Positions 6,903 to 13,716 of a stretch of DNA of 13,716 bases are shown here, piece after piece. A model generated the notes under the pieces. The model did not search any database, was not told the origin of the DNA, and saw only the letters and a program-made list of their open reading frames with translations. The stretch is from the NCBI GenBank assembly GCA_002361655.1, contig DETM01000052.1, positions 2,888 through 16,603 of the forward strand, written 5' to 3'. The stretch comes from Prevotella sp. UBA3288 (GTDB lineage: Bacteria > Bacteroidota > Bacteroidia > Bacteroidales > Bacteroidaceae). Positions within the stretch are counted from its first letter, which is position 1. Every line of letters begins with the position of its first letter. The translations under genes and the position numbers were made by a program.

Positions 6903-6934
6903 CAAAGGTACGAAAAGTCGGGCGAACGGCCAAA
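6903..6934 (-). promoter_or_regulatory. Predicted MATE gene promoter, ideal spacing
   Basis: On the minus strand, TTTG (6934-6931), a 20-nt spacer, then TACCTTTG (6910-6903). Both boxes match the Bacteroidota consensus exactly. The start point would be near 6896, giving a very short leader of about 11 nt to the ATG at 6885. This decides the translation start of the MATE gene. Confidence 0.8.
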
Positions 6935-6943
6935 CATAGTTAG

Positions 6944-6984
6944 AAAAAAAAAGTATGGCACGCCGTTGTAGAGCGTGCCATACT
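6944..6984 (-). terminator. Intrinsic terminator of the susC-susD operon
   Basis: A perfect 12-bp inverted repeat (6973-6984 with 6952-6963, AGTATGGCACGC and its complement) encloses a 9-nt loop. On the minus strand it is followed directly by nine T residues (6952-6944). It starts about 20 nt after the susD stop codon and is strong and one-directional, since the plus strand has no T run beyond 6984. Confidence 0.92.
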
Positions 6985-7004
6985 GAGGTAGTAAGGACAG
7001 ATGA

Positions 7005-8816
7005 TTACCAACCGGGATTCTGCTTGATCTGGTCGTTCATATCCATGATGTTCTGCGGATAGGGGAAGAGACGGTTGCGCTCCTGGAAGCCCACCTCGAA
7101 ACCTTTGTCCTTGGCCTCGTGGGTGTGGATGATGTAGAAGCGGCTGTTGGCCTCGGTACCATGCTCCCAGACGGGCTGTTCGCCGGCCTGAACAGGACGG
7201 AACACCTTGTCGAAGAGGTGAGGCACGGCAGAACCAGCCTTCTGCAGACGGGCGATGCACTGCTGGTCGTAGGCACTGTTGTCCAATTTGCTCCAACGGA
7301 GGATGTCCTGGAAGCGGCATCCCTCGAACCAGAGTTCAAAGGCCTTCTCCTGCTTCAGCACGTCGAGGGTGACATCGGCACTGATGGTCTGCGAACCGGC
7401 ACGCTGCTGAATCTGGTTGACAACGGTCTTAGCCGTAGCGGCATCGCCGGTACGGAGGCAGCACTCAGCATAGTTGAGCAGCACCTCGGCATAGCGCATC
7501 ACGATGATGTTGTTCAGGCGCAGGTTGCCACCATGCTGTCCGCCGTCGTTCAGGTCGGCAGCACGGACGATGTTCTTAAACGGCAGATAGAAGGACTGTC
7601 CGTAGAGACCCTGCACGAGGTCTTTGATGCCAATCTTGTTGGAAGTCTTCTTCTCTTCGAGCGTCATCTGGTTGAGAGCAGGGTCGGCATAGGTCATGCC
7701 CTCGATGCCGGAAGTCTGATAGACGGCATCGTCGATGTGCATCAGAGTAGCCTTGAAGCGCTTCGAGTCGCCGTCGTTCTGATGGAACGCCTCGCCGAAC
7801 CACTCGGTGACGCCGATAGAGCCCCAGCCGTCGCAGCCGCCGATATAGACACCGGCAGGGTTGACTTCGAAGTTGCCGGCACGCCAGTTGAAGCAGTTTG
7901 CCTCCATCCAGGTGCTGTGGTTAATATAGCCTGCGCCGTTGCCCGTCGACCATTCGCTGGCAGCAGGATTGTAGCGCATATTGATCTCGAACACCTTCTC
8001 GGGGCATCCGTCGCCCTCGATATGGAACAGGTTGAGATAGTCGTCGCCAGAGACAAGGGCATACTTGCCCGAGTCGACCACCTTCTTCAGAGCGGCCTTG
8101 GCCTCATCAAACTTGCCAGCAAACATCCAGGCCTTGCCTGCCAGTGCATTGGCGAAGCCCTTGGTGACACGGTAGGCACCAAACTTGTCGGCAGTGCTCT
8201 CGCGCTCTGTCAGGTCGCCGACGGCAGCCTCGCACTCCTTGGCCACCCACTCGAAATACTCCTGCTGCGTCATCTCGCTGTTAGTAGGCACCTCATTAGG
8301 ATCGAGCACGTCGTCGACCAGTGGCGGCTGCCCCCAGTAGCAGGCCAGCAGGAAGAAGTTGTAGGCACGGAGCACACGGGCCTCGGCCACAGCCTGCTTG
8401 GCAAAGGCTGAAGCGGCATCCCTGAAGTAGTGGATGACGAGGTTGTCCTTATATATTGAGAGGTATAGGCCCTTGTAGAGCATCTCGTAAGCCTCAGGGT
8501 TGCTCTTATAGCGGAACTCGTCGATGGCACCGCCGAACTCGTGGTCGCCATAGTTGCCGCCACCATAGTTGACATCGTCGCCGGGGTGGTTGGCCAACAC
8601 CTTGGCCGGCGTGTAGATACCGGCATCGATACGACCTACGGTGTTCATCATGAAGCCCTCGTAGGCAGCGGCCAGAGCCTTCTCGCAGTCGGCATCCGTC
8701 TTATAGAAGTTGGCTGTTGATACGGCACCCTTCTGATCGATATCCAATTGATCCTCGCAAGAGGTGAATGCTACACCTGCACAGAGTGCAAGCATTGGAA
8801 TGATTATCTTTTTCAT
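7005..8816 (-). CDS. SusD/RagB family outer-membrane nutrient-binding lipoprotein
   Basis: SusD-like lipoproteins sit on the cell surface as a lid over their SusC partner and bind the glycan or peptide to be imported. The 603-residue precursor starts with a lipoprotein signal MKKIIIPMLALCAGVAFTSC; Cys20 would be lipidated and is followed by Glu-Asp, an acidic signal associated with surface export in Bacteroidota. Family hallmarks are visible: RVLRAYNFFLLACYWGQPPL (148-166), the TPR-like repeat region, FEGCRFQDILRW (497-508) and a C terminus PYPQNIMDMNDQIKQNPGW. The start is ATG at 8816, 18 nt after the susC stop. It is the last gene before the terminator. No sequence feature identifies the substrate, and there are no linked degradative enzymes to hint at one. 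Slightly longer than archetypal SusD. Confidence 0.96.
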   Translation of the reverse strand: MKKIIIPMLALCAGVAFTSCEDQLDIDQKGAVSTANFYKTDADCEKALAAAYEGFMMNTVGRIDAGIYTPAKVLANHPGDDVNYGGGNYGDHEFGGAIDEFRYKSNPEAYEMLYKGLYLSIYKDNLVIHYFRDAASAFAKQAVAEARVLRAYNFFLLACYWGQPPLVDDVLDPNEVPTNSEMTQQEYFEWVAKECEAAVGDLTERESTADKFGAYRVTKGFANALAGKAWMFAGKFDEAKAALKKVVDSGKYALVSGDDYLNLFHIEGDGCPEKVFEINMRYNPAASEWSTGNGAGYINHSTWMEANCFNWRAGNFEVNPAGVYIGGCDGWGSIGVTEWFGEAFHQNDGDSKRFKATLMHIDDAVYQTSGIEGMTYADPALNQMTLEEKKTSNKIGIKDLVQGLYGQSFYLPFKNIVRAADLNDGGQHGGNLRLNNIIVMRYAEVLLNYAECCLRTGDAATAKTVVNQIQQRAGSQTISADVTLDVLKQEKAFELWFEGCRFQDILRWSKLDNSAYDQQCIARLQKAGSAVPHLFDKVFRPVQAGEQPVWEHGTEANSRFYIIHTHEAKDKGFEVGFQERNRLFPYPQNIMDMNDQIKQNPGW

Positions 8817-8834
8817 CGTTTTTCTGTTTTAATA

Positions 8835-11800
8835 TTAGAATGTGACATTGACACCGAGCACCACCTTCTTTGACATCGGGTAATTGCCGTTATCCCAACC
8901 ACGCGACGAACCGCTGTTGAGCGACGAGGTCTCAGGATCGGCACCGGGATAATTGGTGATGGTGAAGAAGTCTTCGAGAGATGCTGAGAAGCGCAGTGCG
9001 TTGACATAGAACTTCTTGGTCAACTGCGAAGGAACGGTATAGCCCAGTTGAATCTGCTTGAACTTGAAGTAAGAGCCGCTGAAGATGGCAGCGTCGGAAC
9101 TGAAGAAGATCCAGTCGGTGGCCACCTGCTTCATGTCAGGATACTTCGAGTTGTCGCCGGGCTGCTTCCAAGAGTCCACCCAGTAGGTCTTGATACCGTT
9201 GATCTGCGGACGGTCGGCCGATACCATCAGGTTGTAGATCTTGTTGCCGGCAGCACCGGTACCGAAGAGGGTGAAGTCGAAGCCTTTGTACTCGAGGTTG
9301 ACCGTGATACCGTAGGTGAACTTAGGAATGCCCGAGCCCAGGTCGTCCTTGTCGATGTCGTCAACATTGTTGACCACTTCGCCATCCTTATTATAATACT
9401 GTGCAGCACCCGTCTCAGGATTGACGCCGGCATACTTCCAACCGCGGAAGTACCACATGGTGTGACCGGCCTCGAAGGTGGGCTTCAGTTTGTTGTTGAA
9501 ACCATCGATGCCGACACCCGTGATGCGGGGCAGCAGGTCGTTCACCTCTTTCACCTCGTTCTTCAGGGTCGAGAAGTTGGTGCTGACGCTATACTTCAGG
9601 TCGCCGATGCGGTCGCGCCAGCCGATCTCGAAGTCGAAACCGGTGTTCAGAATCTCACCCGAGTTGACCGTAGCACGGGCAAAGCCCAGTTCGGGGAACG
9701 GGGTGATGTCGATGAGTTGGTCTTTGGTGACCTTGCGATACCAGTCGAGACCAAAGGTCAGACGGTTGTTCAGGAAGCGGGCGTCGAGACCCAGGTCAAC
9801 CTGCTCGGCGGTCTCCCATGTCAGGTCGGGATTGGCAAAACCGGAGATGGCGGCCGTAGTGGTCGGGGTGTCGTTGAAGTGATAGTAGCCACCGATGGCC
9901 ACCGACGAAGCGTACTTGTAACCGCTCAGAATGTTCACATTACCGTTGCGACCCCATGAAGCACGGAGTTTCAAGTAGGAGACGGCATCCTCGCTGACAG
10001 CATTCTTGAAGAACTGCTCGTTGCTGATAGCCCAGCCGGCCGACACCGAGGGGAAGGTGCCCCAGCGCTTGTCCTTGTTCAGTTTAGAGGTGTCGTAGGC
10101 ATCGCGGCGAATGTTGAACTGGAAGAAGTAACGGCTGTCGTACGAATACGACACACGGCCGAAGTATGACAGTTCGGTAGCGTCGCCGGGCTGGTTGTTG
10201 GCCTTCAGGTGAGCCTTGCCGTTAGCGTTCAGGAAGTCAATATACTGATAGTTGGGCACGCCGTCGCCTTCAAGAATCTGCGCCTTGTCCTGCGACGACG
10301 AACTGGAGTTGTCCCAGTGGTTCTTGGTGAACGACATACCGATCATGGCACCTACGCTGTGCTTGCCAAAGTCCTTGTTGAAGTTCAGGAAGTTCTCCCA
10401 CTGATAATACAGGCCGGCGTTGGTATTGGCAGAAATAGAGTAGTTGTCGTTGTAGGCCATCGTCGACAGCCAGTACGGCGTGTTGAAACTGTGGCCGTTG
10501 CTGTGGCTGATGCGGTAGCCCAGACGAGAGGTGAAGGTGAGCCATTCCACCGGCGTGATGTTGGCAGCCAGCGAACCACGGACGCTCACACCGTCGTTCT
10601 TCGTGTTCGAGCGGTCGCGCTGTGCTATCGGGTTGGCCGTAGCATCCTCGATGTACTTCGACGTGCCGTACCATACAGGGTGCTCATCGCTATATTCGGC
10701 AGGCACCATCACGCCGCCGTGACCCGGCTGGTTCCAGCGGTTGGCCACGTTCATGCCAAAGTCACTCTGGTCGTAGATATAGACCGGAGTGAGCGGGTCG
10801 ATAGACACCACCGAGTTGAGGAACGAGCCATAGCCGTTGCCCACTGCCTTGGTGCTCCACTTCTCTACCGAGGTGTTGCTGGTGACGGTCAGCCAGTCGT
10901 TGAACTTATAGTCAGCATTCAACTGGGCCGTGAAGCGCTTGTACACATCCTTGTCGCCCTTGACGATACCGTCGTTGTTGAGGATGTTCAGGCCGGCCAG
11001 GAAGTGACCCTTGTCGTTGCCGCCCTCGACGGAGATGTTGTGCTGCACACTCCAACTGTTCTCAAACACCTCGTCGTACCAGTCGGTGTCGACGAAGCCC
11101 TGCTTGTAGGCTCTCTGCTCAAGCACGTCGTCGGTGATGTAGCCCAGATACTTGTGATAGTTGATATAGTCGGCAGCCTTGAAGAGGTCGGCCTTCTTGC
11201 CCAGCGACTGGCTGGCAGCCTTGAGCGAGTAACTGATACGGGTCTTGCCGGCAGCACCCTGCTTGGTGGTGATGAGCACCACACCGTTGCCGGCCTGGGC
11301 ACCGTAGATAGCAGCCGAGGCACCATCCTTGAGCACCTCGATCGACTCGATGAGCGAAGGATCCAGATACTGGATGTTGTCCACCTTCAGACCGTCGACA
11401 ATCAGCAGCGGGTTGTTGTTACCGTTAGAACCATAGCCACGGATACGGATCTCAGCACCGGCACCGGGAGCGCCGCTGTTGATAATCTGCACGCCGGTCA
11501 CCTTGCCCTGCAGGGCAGCACCGGCATCGGAGGTCACCAGATTCTTGATATCGTCGCCCTTCACCGAGGCGACGGCACCGGTCAGGTCGCTCTTCTTCTG
11601 AACACCGTAACCGATGACCACCACATCGTTCAGACGCTGGGCGTCTTCCTTCAGAGTGACGACTATGTTGTCGCGACCACTGATGTTCACCCGCTGGGTG
11701 GTGTAGCCCACATAGGATACCTCGATTTGTCCGTTAGAGGGAGCATTCAACTGGAAACGGCCATTGACATCGGTAGCGACGCCAATTTTCGTCCCAGGCA

Positions 11801-11948
11801 CTTTGACCGATGCGCCGATGATCGGCTCACCTGTCGATTCGTCATTCACCGTTCCCTTGATGATGCTCTGAGCCCATGCTCCGATAGGGAGCAAGCAAAG
11901 CAGGAACAGCAGCACTAATGGCTTTTGAAGTGATTTCATGTTTGACAT
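8835..11948 (-). CDS. SusC/RagA family TonB-linked outer-membrane transporter
   Basis: SusC-like proteins are TonB-dependent beta-barrel channels that import oligosaccharides, peptides or similar ligands together with SusD. The 1037-residue precursor has a signal peptide ending about AWA-Q (cleavage near 26/27), a carboxypeptidase-regulatory-like beta-sandwich (about 28-102, IIKGTVNDESTGEPIIGASV start), a TonB-box region NDVVVIGYG (107-115), a plug domain (about 116-231, with LLIVDGLKV and ESIEVLKDGASAAIYG), and then a barrel ending in VVLGVNVTF with terminal Phe. There is no STN domain, so control by a direct FecI/FecR-type sigma relay is less likely. The start could be ATG at 11948 or the fourth codon at 11939; both keep the signal peptide. 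It is the first gene of the susCD operon. The substrate is unknown. Confidence 0.96.
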   Translation of the reverse strand: MSNMKSLQKPLVLLFLLCLLPIGAWAQSIIKGTVNDESTGEPIIGASVKVPGTKIGVATDVNGRFQLNAPSNGQIEVSYVGYTTQRVNISGRDNIVVTLKEDAQRLNDVVVIGYGVQKKSDLTGAVASVKGDDIKNLVTSDAGAALQGKVTGVQIINSGAPGAGAEIRIRGYGSNGNNNPLLIVDGLKVDNIQYLDPSLIESIEVLKDGASAAIYGAQAGNGVVLITTKQGAAGKTRISYSLKAASQSLGKKADLFKAADYINYHKYLGYITDDVLEQRAYKQGFVDTDWYDEVFENSWSVQHNISVEGGNDKGHFLAGLNILNNDGIVKGDKDVYKRFTAQLNADYKFNDWLTVTSNTSVEKWSTKAVGNGYGSFLNSVVSIDPLTPVYIYDQSDFGMNVANRWNQPGHGGVMVPAEYSDEHPVWYGTSKYIEDATANPIAQRDRSNTKNDGVSVRGSLAANITPVEWLTFTSRLGYRISHSNGHSFNTPYWLSTMAYNDNYSISANTNAGLYYQWENFLNFNKDFGKHSVGAMIGMSFTKNHWDNSSSSSQDKAQILEGDGVPNYQYIDFLNANGKAHLKANNQPGDATELSYFGRVSYSYDSRYFFQFNIRRDAYDTSKLNKDKRWGTFPSVSAGWAISNEQFFKNAVSEDAVSYLKLRASWGRNGNVNILSGYKYASSVAIGGYYHFNDTPTTTAAISGFANPDLTWETAEQVDLGLDARFLNNRLTFGLDWYRKVTKDQLIDITPFPELGFARATVNSGEILNTGFDFEIGWRDRIGDLKYSVSTNFSTLKNEVKEVNDLLPRITGVGIDGFNNKLKPTFEAGHTMWYFRGWKYAGVNPETGAAQYYNKDGEVVNNVDDIDKDDLGSGIPKFTYGITVNLEYKGFDFTLFGTGAAGNKIYNLMVSADRPQINGIKTYWVDSWKQPGDNSKYPDMKQVATDWIFFSSDAAIFSGSYFKFKQIQLGYTVPSQLTKKFYVNALRFSASLEDFFTITNYPGADPETSSLNSGSSRGWDNGNYPMSKKVVLGVNVTF

Positions 11949-12071
11949 AAATTAATTATTAGGTAATAGTTAAAAACTGATATATATAATATAATGTATG
12001 ATTGATTGTTTTGTTTTTCAGGGCATGGTTTCTCAACGGGCTCTGTTTGTCATGTTTATTCAAAATCGATG

Positions 12072-12079
12072 CAAATGTA
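12072..12079 (-). promoter_or_regulatory. Predicted susC -7 box with a long leader
   Basis: On the minus strand TACATTTG is a perfect TAnnTTTG match and the only one I found between susC and xerD in that orientation. It implies a start near 12065 and a leader of about 115 nt before the susC ATG. No TTTG lies at the -33 spacing, which fits a promoter needing an activator, though this is an inference. Confidence 0.45.
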
Positions 12080-12277
12080 CGGTTTAACACGCAAGCACCT
12101 TTTCTCGCTCGTCTCATTTGCTTTACTTTACATCTCCCGAAACGGCGTGCTACAAAAAGAAAAGCAACGAATCGAAAAAGCAAAAACCGCCTCCCCGGGG
12201 AAAAAGCGGAAAGAATAAAACCGGCTTCCTGATTAAAAAAGAGGAATGAATGATGACGGTTTCTCGCTGAAAAACAC

Positions 12278-12285
12278 TATCTTTG
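12278..12285 (+). promoter_or_regulatory. Predicted xerD -7 box
   Basis: TATCTTTG is a perfect TAnnTTTG match. Transcription would begin near 12292, about 47 nt before the ATG at 12339. The -33 element is poor. The box lies inside the frame that is open from 12246 and so argues against that upstream start. Confidence 0.55.
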
Positions 12286-12338
12286 CACCGGAAACAGAAC
12301 ATTGGCGGGAGCCGCTCACCTCGTTATATATATATAAA

Positions 12339-13256
12339 ATGGACGACCAGACGAAGACCATCAGAAAAAAATATCTGCGCTATCTGAAACTGCAGCGCAG
12401 CCTGTCGGCTAACACGGTGGAGGCCTATGCCCTCGACCTGGACAAACTGCTGGCTTTCCTGGCCGACGAAGGACGCTTTGTGACCGAAGCGACGCTGGAA
12501 GACCTGCAGGCCTTTGCCGCCGGACTACACGACATCGGCATCGGCCCGCGGTCGCAATGCCGCATACTGAGCGGCGTACGCTCGTTCTACCGCTTCCTTC
12601 TGATGGACGGCTACACAGACAGCGACCCCACCGAACTGCTGGAGTCGCCGGTGACAGGAGAACATCTGCCTGAATTCCTGACTCTGGAAGAAGTAGACCG
12701 CCTGGAAGACAGCATCGACCTGTCGAAGCCCGAGGGCCACCGCAACCGGGCCATCATCGAAGTGCTGTTCTCCTGCGGTCTGCGCGTCTCGGAACTGGTA
12801 AACCTCAAGTTCTCGCAGATATATCGGGAGGAGCACTTCGTACGAATCATGGGCAAAGGGGCGAAGGAGCGGCTGGTGCCCATCTCCGAACGGGCCCTGC
12901 ACGAGATCGACAACTATAGGCCGTGGCGCGACGGACTGAAAATCAAACCCGGCGAGGAGGACTATGTCTTCCTGAACCGCCGAGGGGCCCATCTGACACG
13001 CACCATGATTCTCATCATGCTCAAGGAGCAGGCCGTCGAGGCCAAAATACAGAAGACCATCTCGCCCCACACGCTGCGCCACTCGTTTGCCACGGCACTG
13101 CTAGAGGGCGGTGCCGACCTGCGGGTGATTCAGGCACTGCTGGGCCACGAGTCAATAGGCACCACCGAAATCTATACCCACCTCTCTATGCAGACACTCC
13201 GCGAGGAGGTGCTGCTGCACCATCCGAGAAACATGAAGAGAAATGAGAAATATTGA
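12339..13256 (+). CDS. xerD: Site-specific tyrosine recombinase XerD
   Basis: XerD works with XerC at the dif site near the replication terminus to resolve chromosome dimers at division. The 305-residue product has an N-terminal SAM-like DNA-binding domain (about 1-90, with RSLSANTVEAYALDL) and a C-terminal catalytic domain with the full tyrosine-recombinase set: Arg149 (GLRVSE), Lys173 (GKGAKER), His244 and Arg247 (HTLRHSFA), His270 (LLGHES) and nucleophile Tyr279 (TEIYTHL). I start it at ATG 12339 rather than at the open-frame ATG 12246 because a -7 box lies at 12278-12285. With this start the last four residues carry the numbers I recall for E. coli XerD (244, 247, 270, 279). It is a lone, housekeeping-type gene, divergent from susC. 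Integrase of a mobile element is a less likely reading given the size and motifs. Confidence 0.93.
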   Translation: MDDQTKTIRKKYLRYLKLQRSLSANTVEAYALDLDKLLAFLADEGRFVTEATLEDLQAFAAGLHDIGIGPRSQCRILSGVRSFYRFLLMDGYTDSDPTELLESPVTGEHLPEFLTLEEVDRLEDSIDLSKPEGHRNRAIIEVLFSCGLRVSELVNLKFSQIYREEHFVRIMGKGAKERLVPISERALHEIDNYRPWRDGLKIKPGEEDYVFLNRRGAHLTRTMILIMLKEQAVEAKIQKTISPHTLRHSFATALLEGGADLRVIQALLGHESIGTTEIYTHLSMQTLREEVLLHHPRNMKRNEKY

Positions 13257-13289
13257 GAATCGATAATTGAAAATTGAGAATTGAGCATT
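13255..13289. repeat. Heptamer satellite after xerD
   Basis: Five head-to-tail 7-nt units of the form GAnAATT (GAGAATC, GATAATT, GAAAATT, GAGAATT, GAGCATT) begin within the xerD stop codon and fill most of the 44-nt gap to the convergent dus gene. Similar in period and AG/AT-rich character to the element at 418-534. No clear intrinsic terminator is visible here. Confidence 0.75.
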
Positions 13290-13300
13290 ATTGGGAATTC

Positions 13301-13716
13301 TTAGCGGAGCCGACGGCGACAGTCTTCGAGGATGGCCATGAGGTCATCCTCTCTTTCTGCACGCAGCATGGCAATACGCGTCTCACGGAAATTGGCGATG
13401 CCCTTGAAGACGGGCGAGGCAGCCAAATGGCGACGGGTATGGAGAATGCCGCATAGTTCGGCCGACTTCTTGCCGGCACGCATCTCTGCCGTGTCGCAGC
13501 GCTCGATATTGATGCGAAGTTGCTCCTCGAGCACATCGATTTTCTCGTCGAGCGTCAGCGGACGACGGCTGAACAGCCACGGACAACCGAAAGTGGCCCG
13601 ACCTATCATGACAGCATCGACACCATAGGTCTCGAAAGCACTCTCGGCATCGGCCAGCGACTTTATATCGCCATTGCCGATGATGGGAATATGGATGCGG
13701 GGGTTGCGCTTCACCT
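13301..13716 (-). CDS. tRNA-dihydrouridine synthase, C-terminal part (cut by window edge)
   Basis: Dus enzymes are FMN-dependent reductases that convert specific uridines in tRNA to dihydrouridine. Only the last 137 or so codons are in the window. The visible part has the conserved phosphate-binding end of the barrel, IPIIGNGDI followed by GVDAVMIGRATFGCPWLF, which is diagnostic for the family, and then the helical C-terminal tRNA-binding domain. The segment ILHTRRHLA occupies the place where many bacterial Dus proteins have a basic RKH motif. It ends in TAA at 13303-13301. The 5' part, including the catalytic cysteine, lies beyond 13716, so the subtype (DusB-like is most common in Bacteroidota) cannot be fixed. 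It is convergent with xerD. Confidence 0.92.
   Translation of the reverse strand, partial: VKRNPRIHIPIIGNGDIKSLADAESAFETYGVDAVMIGRATFGCPWLFSRRPLTLDEKIDVLEEQLRINIERCDTAEMRAGKKSAELCGILHTRRHLAASPVFKGIANFRETRIAMLRAEREDDLMAILEDCRRRLR

Larger units (their letters stand above)
11949..12338. other. Divergent intergenic region between susC and xerD
   Basis: This 390-nt stretch has no gene I can support. It holds the leader and predicted promoter of susC (box at 12072-12079), an alternating TA-rich tract in the susC leader (about 11980-11999), a TCCCCGGGGA palindrome (12192-12201) of unknown role, the xerD -7 box (12278-12285) and a (TA)n run just before the xerD ATG (about 12324-12336). The 12107-12245 part shows nothing else recognisable. 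Confidence 0.6.

Noticed and set aside
6175..6939. A 254-codon open frame on the plus strand opposite the MATE gene
   Set aside because: The product is rich in His, Gln and Gly, as expected from reading a membrane-protein gene backwards, and it runs through the MATE promoter.
7119..8411. A 430-codon open frame on the plus strand opposite susD
   Set aside because: Mirror frame of susD; no promoter and no recognisable protein features.
10209..11918. A 569-codon open frame on the plus strand opposite susC
   Set aside because: It is the mirror frame of a high-GC gene with strongly biased codons. The minus-strand reading is an unmistakable SusC protein, and the mirror product has no recognisable domain.
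12192..12201. TCCCCGGGGA palindrome upstream of xerD as an operator or terminator
   Set aside because: There is no loop, no adjacent T run and no second copy, so nothing supports a role.
11949..12338. Invertible promoter for susC controlled by the adjacent tyrosine recombinase
   Set aside because: I found no pair of inverted repeats flanking the susC promoter. The recombinase has the size, motifs and residue numbering of housekeeping XerD.

Overview
The window looks like a chromosomal segment of a Bacteroidota bacterium, most likely order Bacteroidales and possibly a Prevotella relative. The evidence is a SusC/SusD outer-membrane pair, a lipoprotein signal of the Bacteroidota surface-export type, promoters matching the Bacteroidota pattern TTTG-N20-TAnnTTTG, genes without clear Shine-Dalgarno sites, and heptamer satellite repeats between genes. 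The genus is an inference. The left and right ends of the window cut through genes (fabF and a dus gene).

Layout. (1) Positions 1-779, minus strand: acpP followed by the 5' part of fabF, the usual core of type II fatty-acid synthesis, separated by an unusual inverted heptamer-repeat element. (2) Positions 1078-2538, plus strand: a preA-type dihydropyrimidine dehydrogenase subunit, transcribed divergently from acpP and carrying at its N terminus a shortened copy of the iron-sulfur domain normally found on PreT. (3) Positions 2663-5412, minus strand: an AT-rich type II restriction-modification cassette in the order methyltransferase then endonuclease, overlapping by 4 nt (ATGA). Its composition contrasts strongly with its neighbours and it looks acquired. 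(4) Positions 5548-6885, minus strand: a MATE-family efflux pump with a near-ideal promoter. (5) Positions 7005-11948, minus strand: a two-gene susC-susD operon ending in a strong intrinsic terminator, with no glycoside hydrolase, regulator or surface glycan-binding protein next to it. (6) Positions 12339-13256, plus strand: xerD, the housekeeping tyrosine recombinase. (7) Positions 13301-13716, minus strand: the 3' end of a tRNA-dihydrouridine synthase gene, convergent with xerD across a short heptamer-repeat spacer.

Functionally this is mostly ordinary housekeeping and nutrient-uptake sequence with one mobile-looking defence cassette. I see no CRISPR array, insertion sequence, tRNA or rRNA. 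The most useful results are: the restriction-modification island, with a possible relic of a disrupted gene at its left edge; the PreT-like iron-sulfur domain fused to PreA; the two heptamer satellites; and two start-site corrections (MATE and xerD), where a perfect -7 box lies inside the longest possible reading frame and rules out the upstream start. In xerD the corrected start also puts the catalytic residues at the numbers I recall for E. coli XerD (R247, H270, Y279). I found no convincing wholly new system.
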